Assembly (NCBI RefSeq): GCF_021729155.1
Contig: NZ_JAJQYA010000006.1
Coordinates: 1 to 64,000 of the forward strand
Source: Membranihabitans marinus
GTDB lineage: Bacteria; Bacteroidota; Bacteroidia; Chitinophagales; Saprospiraceae
DNA length: 64,000 nucleotides
Direction of reading: 5' to 3'
The stretch's first letter is position 1, and each line of letters opens with the position of its first letter. The notes beneath the pieces were generated by a model. That model worked only from the letters and a program-made list of their open reading frames with translations. It had not been told where the DNA came from and ran no database searches. Below, piece by piece: positions 13,487 to 24,000 of the stretch. The translations under genes were made by a program, and so were the position numbers.

Positions 13487-15535
13487 ATGCTCAGACACTT
13501 GGTTTTAATGTTGGTTTTATTAGGGAATCAGTTAATCGCTCACGAGAATAATGAACATTTATCTGCAACCATAATTGGATCTGGGTCACCAAAATACAAT
13601 ACAGAACGTTCTGGACCTTCTGTATTAATCGCTTACAAAAACACCCAAATTTTGGTAGATATGGGGAATGGCACACAAGCCAATTTAAATAAAAATAATA
13701 CTAAAATTAAAGATATTGATGGCTTCCTGATTACCCACCATCATTTAGACCATAATGAGGAATTTGCACCTATTTTTATTCAATCGCTTCTGGGCGGAAA
13801 TAAGACCATTGTTGCAGGACCCAAACAAACCACATCCATCATCGACCATATCCTTGATATTTATGAAGAAGATATCGATTATAGATTATCAAAATCGGGA
13901 AGAAGTTTAAGTGATGTTAAATCTAATTTTACGGCTAATAACTTGACTGGAAATACTTCTTTTTATATTGGAGAGATCAAAATTACTTATACCCCAGTGA
14001 ATCATTCCATTGCCACCCTCGCTTATCGCTTTGATGTAGGTGACCAATCAATTGTGATTTCTGGTGACTTGACCTATTCTGAGTCTTTACCTATTTTGGC
14101 TAAAGATGCGGATTATTTAATAATGGATTCTGGAGGCGCGATTGAATTGGGCTCGAAAAGAATGGCTAAAAGTGATAAGAACAATAGAAATAAGAACAAC
14201 CGAAGCAATAATTCAACGAAGGAGAAAGGACATGTTAATTTAGCAGAAAGCTCCCTAATGGCTAAAGAAGCCAATGTTAAAAATTTAGTATTGACACATT
14301 TCAATTTTACTAATGTTGATGAAGAAGCAACCACAGCTGGAATACGTGACAATTATATAGGCCAAGTTTTATTCGCTTATGATCTGATGGTATTGCCTAT
14401 TAATGAAGATGTCCATAGTCACGATGGCGTATTTCATTCGCACAATAATGAAGATCTCCCAGAAATAAGGAATAGCCATAAGGAAGAATTAACTCTACAA
14501 AATAAGGTTTCTATAATCGAGGATAAAGAGAACGATCTTAGAATTATAAAATCCAATGCTATTCCAAATCATACGGTTGGCCAATTTCCGACACAGGGTA
14601 ATCCCAATAAAATTACGGAACAAAATAAAGTTTATCGGATAGATTTAACTCCTGAATTGGCAAGCAACAAAACCTATGTGTATGATTTAGGAATCGATAG
14701 AGGCAGGCCGAGCTATGTGTTTGGTGTTGCTATTAATGGTGTGAAATTTGAACCTTCGGCTAATGAGTATTTTAGGCATAAAGAAAATAATCAACCCAAT
14801 TATGAATGGACATTAGAGCCTTTGAGTGATGAAGTAAACTTAGGGGAAGACTACAACAATGCACACGTTCAACCCAATGGAGAATATCATTATCACGGAA
14901 CTCCAACGGGTTTGGTGGCTAATTTTGATAAAACTAAAATGACTTTAGTGGGATGGGCTGCAGATGGATTCCCAATGTATTATAAGATGGGGTATAAAGA
15001 TCCCATGGATGCAAACAGTGGAGTGATTCAATTGAAATCTAGTTATGTGTTGAAACAAGGGGAAAGACCAGGTGATGGCATCTCTGCACCAGATGGAATT
15101 TATTCTGGTAAATATGTACGAGACTATGAATTCCGTAACGATATGGGCGATCTGGATGAATGCAATGGAAGAACTGGGGTGACACCAGAATTTCCTAATG
15201 GAACGTATTACTATGTGGTTTCTGATGAGTTCCCTTCTGCCAGCAGGTGTTTTATGGGAAGTCCAAGCGATGATTTCAAAATTGGTGGAGGAAGAAACGC
15301 TTCAGTAGAAAGACAAAATCAAGCTCAACTGCGTCCTCAAAGACCAGCAGAAGCTTCATCCAATACACCTCCTAATTTCGATAACATTCTGGAAATAATG
15401 GACTTAGACCGCGATGGAAAAATATCAATTTCAGAAGCTAAAGGGAGATTAAAAGATAACTTCAAGAATAGAGACCGCAATAAAGATGGTTATATTACAG
15501 AAGATGAAATGATGGGGAGAATTAGTCGGGATTAA
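13487..15535 (+). CDS. Secreted metallo-beta-lactamase / YHYH / EF-hand fusion protein
   Basis: From the ATG at 13487 the product has 682 residues, beginning with a signal peptide (MLRHLVLMLVLLGNQLIAHE). Domain 1 (about 25-300) is an RNase Z/arylsulfatase-like metallo-beta-lactamase: ATIIGSGSPKYNTERSGPSV, the zinc motif THHHLDHNE near residue 81, SGDLTYS, and LVLTHFNF; a basic, Asn-rich loop (about 225-245) interrupts it. Domain 2 (about 370-620) is a YHYH domain: NAHVQPNGEYHYHGTPTGL (YHYH near 466) and ADGFPMYYKMGY. The C-terminus carries two EF-hand loops, DLDRDGKISISE (about 638) and DRNKDGYITEDE (about 662). The frame extends upstream to 13343, but that part lies in repeat DNA. Probably a calcium-stabilised exported hydrolase; the substrate is unknown. 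Confidence 0.82.
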   Translation: MLRHLVLMLVLLGNQLIAHENNEHLSATIIGSGSPKYNTERSGPSVLIAYKNTQILVDMGNGTQANLNKNNTKIKDIDGFLITHHHLDHNEEFAPIFIQSLLGGNKTIVAGPKQTTSIIDHILDIYEEDIDYRLSKSGRSLSDVKSNFTANNLTGNTSFYIGEIKITYTPVNHSIATLAYRFDVGDQSIVISGDLTYSESLPILAKDADYLIMDSGGAIELGSKRMAKSDKNNRNKNNRSNNSTKEKGHVNLAESSLMAKEANVKNLVLTHFNFTNVDEEATTAGIRDNYIGQVLFAYDLMVLPINEDVHSHDGVFHSHNNEDLPEIRNSHKEELTLQNKVSIIEDKENDLRIIKSNAIPNHTVGQFPTQGNPNKITEQNKVYRIDLTPELASNKTYVYDLGIDRGRPSYVFGVAINGVKFEPSANEYFRHKENNQPNYEWTLEPLSDEVNLGEDYNNAHVQPNGEYHYHGTPTGLVANFDKTKMTLVGWAADGFPMYYKMGYKDPMDANSGVIQLKSSYVLKQGERPGDGISAPDGIYSGKYVRDYEFRNDMGDLDECNGRTGVTPEFPNGTYYYVVSDEFPSASRCFMGSPSDDFKIGGGRNASVERQNQAQLRPQRPAEASSNTPPNFDNILEIMDLDRDGKISISEAKGRLKDNFKNRDRNKDGYITEDEMMGRISRD

Positions 15536-15798
15536 TTTCGACAATCTAATGATCTCAATTTTCACAGATGATGAGATTGTTTGTATATCGATGATTCCGT
15601 ATAATTTTGCCTAGAAAATGATGGTTTCTTTAATTAAATCGCCAATGGGATTGCAATGTTCGTGGGTGTAATGTCGGCGAAAGAACTGTGCATCAAGGTC
15701 CTATATTGATGACCTTACTAGATTGTTGGTCTAATCCGGGTTTTGATATATAGTTATTATTTGGTAAATTAGGATCTAACCATTAGTATTCCAGACTG

Positions 15799-16704
15799 AT
15801 GTCAGAAAAAATACTTAGAATATTAAATCCAAGAAAGTATCCCATTCTAATATTTTTATTATTTATTTCAACCTTGGTTCGGGGCCAAGAATCTAGTCAT
15901 GGCTCGGTTTATAATACAGTCCTCTTTAAAATCACGAAGAAAAATTCAACGAAAACATCTTATTTATTTGGAACTCACCACGGTTTTGGCAAGGAATTTT
16001 TTGATTCTTTAACCACAGCAAATAGGGTTTTATCATCCTCGGATATATTAATAAAAGAAAATGTAAATATTCCAGGCCATAGTGCTGAGGAAATAATTAA
16101 CAACAGAAAAGAAGTAGTCCAATGGAAGCGCTATTTGAATCAGCGAGATCGGACATTTATAAATCGCTTATTTGCTAAGAGTCCAACGGATTATAACAAA
16201 ATGACTCCAACAGAGATGTACGTTTTTTTAACCAGGCATTATAAGCAGCAAATATGTTTAAACAAAGACCCTGAGGACAGTTCACTTTCTCTAGATGATT
16301 ACATAGGTTTTAAAGCTCAAGAACAAAATATTGAGTTGTATGGGTTAGAAACAGTAGAGGACCAACTAGAGCTAATCAATAAAGATGTGGAGGGAATGCC
16401 TCGAAGGATTCATAAAAAGAGACTGTCCGATATTATTGATAAAATAAGAAGTGAAAACGCCAATGACTGTGAAGAAACAGATTGGTATTCCAAAATGGAA
16501 ATAGATTATCAACTTAGTCAACCCTGTAGAAATACACTGGTTTTAACCGACAGAAACAATAAATGGATGATTTCAATTAGTGAGTTACTTGAATCGAAGA
16601 ATTGTTTTATTGCGGTCGGTCTAAGTCATTTAATGTTTGAATGTGGATTGATCAATCAATTGTGGAATCTGGGATATACGATTAGTCCTATTGAAGTGCA
16701 TTAA
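15799..16704 (+). CDS. TraB/GumN family protein
   Basis: The 301-residue protein has an N-terminal hydrophobic export signal (YPILIFLLFISTLVRGQ) and the TraB/GumN (PF01963) pattern: TSYLFGTHHGFGKEFFDSL near the start, a middle helical part with YGLETVEDQLELI, and the C-terminal NCFIAVGLSHLMFECGLINQ followed by LWNLGYTISPI, which matches the family's conserved G-x-x-H-L ending. Some relatives (Tiki/TraB) act as metal-dependent peptidases, so an exported protease role is possible, but this is inference. It stands alone between the YHYH fusion and a Crp/Fnr gene, with gaps of more than 200 bp on both sides. Confidence 0.75.
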   Translation: MSEKILRILNPRKYPILIFLLFISTLVRGQESSHGSVYNTVLFKITKKNSTKTSYLFGTHHGFGKEFFDSLTTANRVLSSSDILIKENVNIPGHSAEEIINNRKEVVQWKRYLNQRDRTFINRLFAKSPTDYNKMTPTEMYVFLTRHYKQQICLNKDPEDSSLSLDDYIGFKAQEQNIELYGLETVEDQLELINKDVEGMPRRIHKKRLSDIIDKIRSENANDCEETDWYSKMEIDYQLSQPCRNTLVLTDRNNKWMISISELLESKNCFIAVGLSHLMFECGLINQLWNLGYTISPIEVH

Positions 16705-16930
16705 TATTTGGTGAATGCATTTTCAAGGGGGTAAATGATGAATAATTTAAAGTATAGTTCCCTAAATATTTATCCTATTTGCCATACTATTACCAGGTAG
16801 TAGTCTGAGGATATATTATGGGGAATGATAAGGTATAAGTGAAGACCGAGGATTCGGTATTATTTGCTATTTTTATTGTATTATCCATATATGATCTCAT
16901 AGCTGAGACTGAATGTAGTCAATGATATAA

Positions 16931-17512
16931 ATGAATCCTGAATCCATAATAAGTAAAATCGGAGAAATATATTCCCCTCTATCCAGTGAATGTCAGCAAG
17001 ATATTATTGCCAAATCTGAAATGTGTAGTTTCAAGAAAGGGGAAATAGTGGTTCGTGCAGGTCAATATTCGAAAAATGCCTATCTTATCCAACAAGGTTC
17101 TGCGAGGGCTTATTATTTGAAAGAGGGTAAAGATATTTCAGATTGGTTTACTTTTGAAAATCAATTTGCTGCACCCATCGTCAGTTTTTTCAGTGATAAG
17201 CCAAGTCCTCATTATATTGAATTTGTTGAAGATTCCAAAGTTTTAAAATTTTCCAAAGACACCATAGACAGACTTTCTAATAAACATCGTGACTTTGAAC
17301 GTTTTATCAGCAGCGTGGTTACCGAAACGATGCTTGGATTGTGTGAAAGGTTGTACACCATTCAGTTTAACAGAGCAGAAGATAGATACAACCACTTATT
17401 AAGTATATATCCAGAGATTACAAACAGAATCCCCCTCACTCATATTGCTTCATATTTAGGGATTACTTTGGAGACTTTAAGTAGATTGCGAAAGCCAAAA
17501 GTTCGAATTTGA
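16931..17512 (+). CDS. Crp/Fnr family regulator 2
   Basis: A complete 193-residue regulator with a cyclic-nucleotide-binding-like beta barrel (FKKGEIVVRAGQYSKNAYLI, QQGSARAYYLKEGKD), the dimer helix, and a C-terminal HTH (NRIPLTHIASYLGITLETLSRL). No Fnr-type iron-sulfur cysteine pattern is visible, and the ligand is unknown. Proteins of this type are numerous in Bacteroidota and often control the neighbouring gene; here that is a small membrane protein 55 bases downstream. Its full-length N-terminal helix (SIISKIGEIYSPLSSECQQD) shows what is missing from the shorter paralogue at 7299. Confidence 0.9.
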   Translation: MNPESIISKIGEIYSPLSSECQQDIIAKSEMCSFKKGEIVVRAGQYSKNAYLIQQGSARAYYLKEGKDISDWFTFENQFAAPIVSFFSDKPSPHYIEFVEDSKVLKFSKDTIDRLSNKHRDFERFISSVVTETMLGLCERLYTIQFNRAEDRYNHLLSIYPEITNRIPLTHIASYLGITLETLSRLRKPKVRI

Positions 17513-17567
17513 TCTATATCAAATGATAGGTCTTTCTTTTGAATCATCTTTGTAAAAAATAGTGATA

Positions 17568-17891
17568 ATGGAAGAAAATAAAGATCTAAAATCCATATGG
17601 GGTAAATGGTGGATTCCCATTAGAAAATGGTTTTATTCTGCTTGGCTTATTTGTGAATTATCGATCCGATTTTATGATTATTCACAGTCGATTTATTTAT
17701 ACTTTATAAGACAACTGGATGTTTGGGGTGAAATCATTACGCAAACTTTAGCTGTAATTTCTAGTATTGTTATTTTCTCATTTTGTACATTTTACTTAAC
17801 TATTCCTGCCTGTATTATCTTATATAAGTTTTTCAAGGATGAAGCTTTAACCAAGACCAGGTTTGAGCAGAATCTTAAGTACTATTTCTAA
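17568..17891 (+). CDS. Small membrane protein, function unknown
   Basis: This 107-residue protein is not recognised. It starts with a charged segment (MEENKDLKSIWGKWWIPIRK), followed by one amphipathic Tyr/Ile-rich stretch and two hydrophobic segments (EIITQTLAVISSIVIFSFCT and YLTIPACIILYKFF), ending in a short charged tail. A GTG at 17562 two codons upstream is an alternative start. The layout slightly recalls DUF4282-type small membrane proteins, but the similarity is too weak for a call. It follows the Crp/Fnr gene on the same strand. Confidence 0.5.
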   Translation: MEENKDLKSIWGKWWIPIRKWFYSAWLICELSIRFYDYSQSIYLYFIRQLDVWGEIITQTLAVISSIVIFSFCTFYLTIPACIILYKFFKDEALTKTRFEQNLKYYF

Positions 17892-18181
17892 TATTAGAAT
17901 TATGTATCATTGAATATATAGGGTAAATAAGGAATATTGAAATATAAGATTTTCCATATGTTTTTGACCTGGGTCAGATTGACAATAAGTTGGTAAAAGT
18001 GGATTGTTTGGACTATGGGAGTTGAATTGAAATCATCTGAATATCAAATATTTGCCACTTGAAGTTGTATGTCGAATTGACTTTGTGCTTAATTGCAATC
18101 CAAGAATGAAATTAGGATGTTGCGGTCTATTTTTAGGTGGTTAAAAATATAATCCGATCTTATTTTAAAATTTAAAATAAA

Positions 18182-18763
18182 ATGAAAAAGAGAATAGCTA
18201 TTATTATCGGTCATCCAGATAAAGAAAGTTTTAATTTTGCTTTGGCAGAATCCTACAAAAAGGGGCTAGAGGCTTCCGGTATGGAATTTCAAGAAATTGT
18301 TATATCGGACTTGAAATTTAATCCTAATCTTCAATATGGTTATAGGAAGCGAACCGAACTCGAACCCGATTTACTAAAAAGTCAGGAAATATTAAAATGG
18401 GCAGACCATTTAGTATGGATCTACCCTGTATGGTGGGGTTCAGTGCCCGCCATAATGAAAGGGTTTTTAGACAGGGTTTTGCTGCCTGGATATGCTTTTG
18501 ATAAAAGAAAAAATTCAATTTGGTGGGATAAAAGATTTGTTGGTAAAACAGCGAGAATTATATCTACCCTAGATCAACCAAGTTGGTATTACAGATGGTT
18601 TTATGGGAATCCTAGCCACAATGCTATGAAAAAATTAACCATGAATTTTATAGGGGTCAAAAGAGTAAGAATAACGACGATTGGCCCCATTAGGTTGTCG
18701 AAGAAAGACTTCCGTGAAAAATGGTTAAAGAAGGTTGAGCGATTAGGTCAAATGAGTAAATAA
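18182..18763 (+). CDS. NAD(P)H-dependent FMN oxidoreductase (flavodoxin_2 fold)
   Basis: The 193-residue protein has the flavodoxin-like quinone reductase pattern: RIAIIIGHPDKESFNFALAE for the FMN phosphate loop, WADHLVWIYPVWWGSVPAIM and KGFLDRVLLPGYAF for the isoalloxazine-binding region, typical of KefF/MdaB/NQO1 relatives (PF02525). It should reduce quinones by two electrons using NAD(P)H in the cytoplasm, protecting against quinone toxicity. It is monocistronic, with a 290-bp gap before it in which no clear signal other than AT-rich DNA is seen. Confidence 0.9.
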   Translation: MKKRIAIIIGHPDKESFNFALAESYKKGLEASGMEFQEIVISDLKFNPNLQYGYRKRTELEPDLLKSQEILKWADHLVWIYPVWWGSVPAIMKGFLDRVLLPGYAFDKRKNSIWWDKRFVGKTARIISTLDQPSWYYRWFYGNPSHNAMKKLTMNFIGVKRVRITTIGPIRLSKKDFREKWLKKVERLGQMSK

Positions 18764-19068
18764 CTGTCCTCTCAGGGTGTCATCATTTTAGGATGGTACT
18801 TTCCAAAATATGTGCTATTCAAAAAAGAACCATATCGTAAGAATGGGTAAAATCAGGGGATTTGGCATTTTGTGATAAGAGGGTGATAAATATAAAAGGA
18901 GTTTATAAAATCCCAGAGCATGATACTTATTTTCAAGATTTAGTGAATAGGACGACTTCGTCCTTTGAATAAGGAATGATAGATACTATGGCTATGATAT
19001 TGATGAATATTTAATAATTACATTGAAAGCTAGGTATTCATATCATTGGTGAAAGTTGAAATCGATCA
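18764..19068. other. Gap between convergent genes, one small hairpin
   Basis: No gene is seen. AGGACGACTTCGTCCT at 18949-18964 forms a short stem with a tight loop, roughly midway between the convergent oxidoreductase and sigma factor genes; no T-run follows it. Confidence 0.4.
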
Positions 19069-19671
19069 TCATAATTCTGTAAAACAAATCAGCCATAAAA
19101 TGACTTCCAATTTTTGAATGGTTTTGCGCAATCTTTCGACGGCACGATGTATATATATTCTGGCCACGCTGGTTTGAATATTCATGATCTTAGAGATTTC
19201 CGGATAGGATAGGTTGGAGAAATATCTGAGGTAAAGAGTTTGCTTGAGGTAGTCGGGGAGTTGATCTATTTCTTCTTGTAACAAGAGTCGCTGTGCGGAT
19301 TGAACTTCTTTTTCCATCCACTTACTTTCTGGACTCGCCGCGGTTAGTACTTCTAAGACTGTGTTTTGCAAATCGATATGAGTAGATTTGTCTTTGCTAC
19401 TATTTACTTCGCGAATAAGATTGTTGCGCATGGCTCGAAATAGATATAAATCAGGTCGATCCAATTTTTTTACCCTCTTAGGATTTTCGATAAACCATAT
19501 CAGGATATTTTGGATGGCATCTTCTACCAATTGTACATCATCGCTGATAAGTCGACCAAATTTAATAAAGTCATTGTAGTGATTGAGATAGAACAGACGA
19601 TAGGCTTTTTCATGACCTTCAGCCATTTGTTTTAAAGTGAACACTAGATCGCTATCATCTTGCGCTTTCAT
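19069..19671 (-). CDS. ECF RNA polymerase sigma-70 factor 1 (FecI/Bacteroidota expansion type)
   Basis: The 200-residue protein has sigma region 2 (YRLFYLNHYNDFIKFGRLIS, VEDAIQNILIWF, YLFRAMRNNLIREV) and region 4 (QLPDYLKQTLYLRYFSNLSY, PEISKIMNIQTSVARIYIHR), joined by a linker of about 40 residues. It should direct RNA polymerase to the promoter of the neighbouring SusCD operon when released by its anti-sigma partner. The C-terminus ends in a hydrophobic tail, VILWLICFTEL, as do the other two sigma factors in the window. It is divergent from the FecR gene at 19929, with a 257-bp gap. The start is ATG at 19671. Confidence 0.9.
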   Translation of the reverse strand: MKAQDDSDLVFTLKQMAEGHEKAYRLFYLNHYNDFIKFGRLISDDVQLVEDAIQNILIWFIENPKRVKKLDRPDLYLFRAMRNNLIREVNSSKDKSTHIDLQNTVLEVLTAASPESKWMEKEVQSAQRLLLQEEIDQLPDYLKQTLYLRYFSNLSYPEISKIMNIQTSVARIYIHRAVERLRKTIQKLEVILWLICFTEL

Positions 19672-19928
19672 TTTTCAATCTCTCAGTTAATTGGGTTCTA
19701 TAATTTCTAAAACCAAGGTTAGTATGAATCCAAATGTATAGGATAATTTAATAAATTAAGAATAAATGTTTATTTCTAAAAAAAAGGGAACAAAAAATAG
19801 TTTTGTAATTAATTGATTAGTAGATTTTTGGGGAGAGTGCCGAATTAGTTTTGATTTTTTTTTCAAAAACACGTTAATAAAACTTTAAGGTGTTACTCTA
19901 TTATTTGAAACAATCAAAGAACAGATTA

Positions 19929-20960
19929 ATGTCTGAAAGGGGAACAAATATATCAAAGTGGATTAAATACGACTTGTATGATTTTATTGAAGATGAAGAA
20001 ATCCGAACCAATATATTACATGCTGATGAAAGTTTAGCAGAATGGAATCAGGTTCGCAATATTCTACGGGAAAAGAATCCTCATTTTTCGCATGCGGAAA
20101 AAATACTTTGGGATTTACAGGCCTATTTTAATAAGATGGGAATCTCCAATCAAGAAATCGAAGAAAAAATTAATAGCCGTGTCATTCAGTATAGACAACA
20201 ATCAGCTAAAGTTAATACAAAGAATAAGACAATTAGAATAGGGGTAAGATCAGCAGCAGCTGTATTAGTTCTTGTTGCTTTGTTATTTGTCATTAAATGG
20301 TCAAGTCGAACCCATGATGTATATCAGACAGGTAATGGAGAACAAATGTTGGTTGAATTACCAGACGCTACCAAGGTTCACCTAAATGGCAATTCCAGAC
20401 TGGTGTGGAACCGCAATTGGAAATCAGATGGTTTTAGACAAGTCGCCTTAGAGGGTGAGGGATATTTTGAGGTAGAGAAATTGAAGAATATTCCTTTTGA
20501 TGTGCAAGCCGATGATGTGACCATCCACGTGCTGGGTACGGTGTTTAATGTAAACACTCGACGTCAGACTACGAAGGTGTTTCTAGAAGAGGGTAAAATA
20601 AGTTTAAAAGTTAAGGATGTTATCGATGAAGCAATGGAATTGAAGCCAGGTGACAATGTTGAATATAATGCTATCCATAAAAAATTGGATAAAACAGAAG
20701 TGGTAAAGGTTGAGGAATTAGTGGGCTGGAAGGATGGACTATTGATCTATCGACAAGAACCACTAAAGAGGGTGATAGAAGATGTGTCAGATATTTATGG
20801 TAAAAAATTTCAATGGACAGATAGTTCGCTTTTGGATCGAAATATAACGACAACCATTCCTCTCTCTGATTGGAGTATGAGTGCGATGGCTATTCAAATG
20901 GCAATGAATTTAGATTTTGAAGAAACAAATGATACAATCATTATAAAAGAAAAAGACTGA
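19929..20960 (+). CDS. FecR family anti-sigma factor 1
   Basis: A 343-residue single-pass membrane protein. The N-terminal cytoplasmic part (about 1-100) should bind sigma 1; one helix follows (RSAAAVLVLVALLFVIKW), then the periplasmic FecR domain with ELPDATKVHLNGNSRLVWNR, VALEGEGYFEVEK, and VLGTVFNVNTRR, and a C-terminal secretin/TonB-like region that should contact the STN domain of SusC. The frame begins at a GTG at 19890, but ATG at 19929 gives a more natural N-terminus. The N-terminal part is longer than in the other two FecR proteins and shows little similarity to them. It is followed 64 bases later by SusC 1, with a hairpin between the genes. Confidence 0.9.
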   Translation: MSERGTNISKWIKYDLYDFIEDEEIRTNILHADESLAEWNQVRNILREKNPHFSHAEKILWDLQAYFNKMGISNQEIEEKINSRVIQYRQQSAKVNTKNKTIRIGVRSAAAVLVLVALLFVIKWSSRTHDVYQTGNGEQMLVELPDATKVHLNGNSRLVWNRNWKSDGFRQVALEGEGYFEVEKLKNIPFDVQADDVTIHVLGTVFNVNTRRQTTKVFLEEGKISLKVKDVIDEAMELKPGDNVEYNAIHKKLDKTEVVKVEELVGWKDGLLIYRQEPLKRVIEDVSDIYGKKFQWTDSSLLDRNITTTIPLSDWSMSAMAIQMAMNLDFEETNDTIIIKEKD

Positions 20961-20986
20961 GAAAAAATTGCAGCCTTTCCTCAGTC
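20955..20986 (+). promoter_or_regulatory. Hairpin at the fecR-susC junction, locus 1
   Basis: GACTGAG (20955-20961, overlapping the FecR stop codon) pairs with CTCAGTC (20980-20986) around an 18-base loop. A stronger hairpin lies at the same place in locus 2 (34723-34748). No T-run directly follows, so it may be an RNA stability or partial-attenuation element rather than a terminator. Confidence 0.4.
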
Positions 20987-21024
20987 GATTATTAAACTAA
21001 TGTTCAGTTCAAAATTACAAATGT

Positions 21025-24000
21025 ATGGAAATACGATTACTAAAGCAGTGGAAAATACTGATTATTTTCCTAATGATTACATATCATGGTATGGCATTGC
21101 CAGATATAAATTCGAAACTAAAATTCGAAGAAAAATTTCTGATTGAAGTACTGGATGAAATCAGTAGAGAACACAATGTTTACTTTACCTATGATTCAGA
21201 TATGGTTTCTGGAGTGAAAGTGGATTATCAGAAGATAGAGGGAGAAAGCGTCAGGTCTTTACTCTCAAGACTGTTAAAAGAAGTCAATTTTGATTTTAAA
21301 ATTTTTGAAGAGCGGTTTGTTATTATTTATAAGAATAGTAAGGAGGGCATTCAATCACTTGAACAAATGATCCGTCATATGGAAGGCATTGTGTCCGAAA
21401 AGAAGGATGCAGCCAAAAGGACAGAAGCGAAAGTTGACAAATTAAAATTTGATAATGCTAAATCACTTTTTATCAAGAGATTGGTGATCAATATTAGTGG
21501 TCAGATACAAAATGAAGAAGGTGAGCCACTCATTGGAGTAAACGTATTGGTGAAAGGGACGGACAAAGGTACTGCGACCGATATTGAAGGTAATTTTGCA
21601 CTTGAAGATGTGGATGAAAATGCAGTTTTGATTGTATCTTATATTGGGTATCAAACTCAAGAGATTGCATTAAATGGTCGGCGTAACTTTACCATTACAT
21701 TATTGGAAGATGCCCAAACTTTGGATGAGTTGGTTGTTGTAGGAATGGGAGAACAAAGGAAGGCGAGTGTCATCGGAGCTATCTCAAATGTAAATATGGA
21801 CGATTTGAAAATTCCCAATCGTTCTTTAACAAATGCTCTAGCTGGGAGAATGGCTGGTGCCGTAGTCGTACAGCGATCTGGTGAATTGGGAAATGACAAT
21901 GGAGGTTTTTGGATCAGAGGGATTTCTACTTTTAGTTCTAATCGTTCCCCTTTGATATTAGTAGATGGAGTTGAAAGGGATATGCAAAACTTGAATCCTG
22001 AAAATATAGAATCTCTTTCTATTTTAAAGGATGCTTCAGCGACTGCAGTATATGGTGTAAGAGCAGCTAATGGGGTGGTTTTAGTTACGACACGTAAAGG
22101 GGTTAAACAGAAACCCACCATTGAATTTAAAACTGAATATGGAATTTCTGATCTACCTAAATTACCCGACTATTTAGGAGGTGTAGATTATGCAAAATTG
22201 TATAATGAAGCCCTCGGCCGAGATAATTATTCAGAGGATTATATCAGTAATTTAAGCAATCAATCAGATCCTTATCTTTATCCTAATGTAGATTGGTTTG
22301 ATGAAACCTATACCAAGTATTCAAGTAATACCCAATCTACTTTGAATGTCCGAGGGGGAGGAGATGTTGCAAGATACTTTGTAGGATTGGGCTTCTTGGG
22401 TGAAAATGGTAATTTTAGAAACAGTGGCGAAAATAGTTACAACTCTAACTTAAGTCTAAATAGATATAATTTTCGTTCAAATGTCGATATAACCTTGTCT
22501 AAATCTACGGTTGTTGATTTAGAAGTAGGAGGGCATTTAACGGATTTGCATACCCCCGGACTGGGAGGAAATATTTATGGAACAAATTATTCACCAGCAG
22601 GTGAATTGTTTTATTGGTCCAATTTAGCAACGCCTATATCTAATTCTGTAAGGATACCTCTTGGCATCGATGCAAATGGAAATGAAATATATGGATGGGG
22701 TGCACCCTCTCAAGTGGGTGAAAAAAACCCAGCGGAGCGATTATTGGGTTCTGGATATAATACTCAGTATAGCAACCAGGTAATGAGTCAAATTACATTA
22801 AATCAGGAGTTAAATGCAATTGCCGAAGGCTTGAAACTTAGAACTTCATTTTCATTTGATGCTTATAATTTAACTAGTATCCAAAGGAGAAAACAATCTA
22901 CTACCTATGGAGTCCAAGGAAGAGATCCAAATACCGGAGATCTTCTTTATAATGAAGTGGATCAAGGTCAGGAATTTTTAAATTACTCTAGAGCTTTGGA
23001 AAGCAATAGAGCCAAGGAATTTAAATTTCAATTGATTTATAGTAAAAAAATGAGTAATAAACACCGGATTGGTGGAATGGCAATGTATTACCATAGAGAC
23101 TATATAAATGGGAATGCCTCTTCTTCTATTCTTGCTTTGCCTTATAGAAGACAAGGAATTGCAGGCCGAATGACCTATGATTATAACGATCGATACTTCG
23201 GAGAAATCAATGTTGGTTACAATGGTTCTGAGAATTTTCCAAAAGGAAATAGATTTGGTGTTTTCCCTGCCATTGCTGCTGGATGGCTTGTTTCGAATGA
23301 GTCTTTCTGGAGTGGTAATTTAAAGAGAATAATCAATGTGTTGAAGTTGAAAGGATCTTATGGTCTTGTTGGTTCAGAAGCACTTCCTGGTGGTGAGCGT
23401 TACGGATATTTATCTATTTATGGAGCGGGTCTTGGAGGTTATTCATTTGGTGAAACCAGTCGATATTTCGGAGGTGTTGGATTGGATAGAATTGGAGTGC
23501 AAGATTTGACTTGGGAAAAAGGAATCAAGAAAAATGTTGGTTTTGAGATGTTGATGTTCAACGGAGATGTTTCGTTAGAAGTTGATTATTTCCATGAAAG
23601 AAGATATGATATCTTGTTACAGCGAACTTCCTTACCTGGAATTGTTGGAATTAATTCTGTACCCTTTGCCAATTTTGGAGAAATGATTAACAGAGGACTA
23701 GATGGGACTCTTGAATTAACCAGAGACTTTAATGATGGTTTTGTGCGGGTCTACGGTAATTTTACATATGCAAGAGATCGTATTATAGAACAGGATGAGC
23801 CGAATAGAAATTATGATTATAGAAATCGAACAGGGCATAAATATGGTCAGAATTTTGGATTAATAAGTTTGGGCTATTTCATAGATGAAAATGATATAGA
23901 GAATAGTCCGCTGCAGACTTTCGGAGAAGTTCGTCCAGGAGATGTAAAGTATAAAGATATCAATGGCGATGGCTTAATCACAATAGATGATGAAGTACCC

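Noticed and set aside
15545-15590. Terminator behind the YHYH fusion (ACAATCT..AGATTGT)
   Set aside because: The stem is short and can pair in several ways, and no convincing T-run follows.
21657-22121. 154-codon minus-strand frame inside SusC 1
   Set aside because: Antisense shadow of the plug region; a similar shadow occurs in SusC 2 (35586-35882), as expected from shared codons of the plug.
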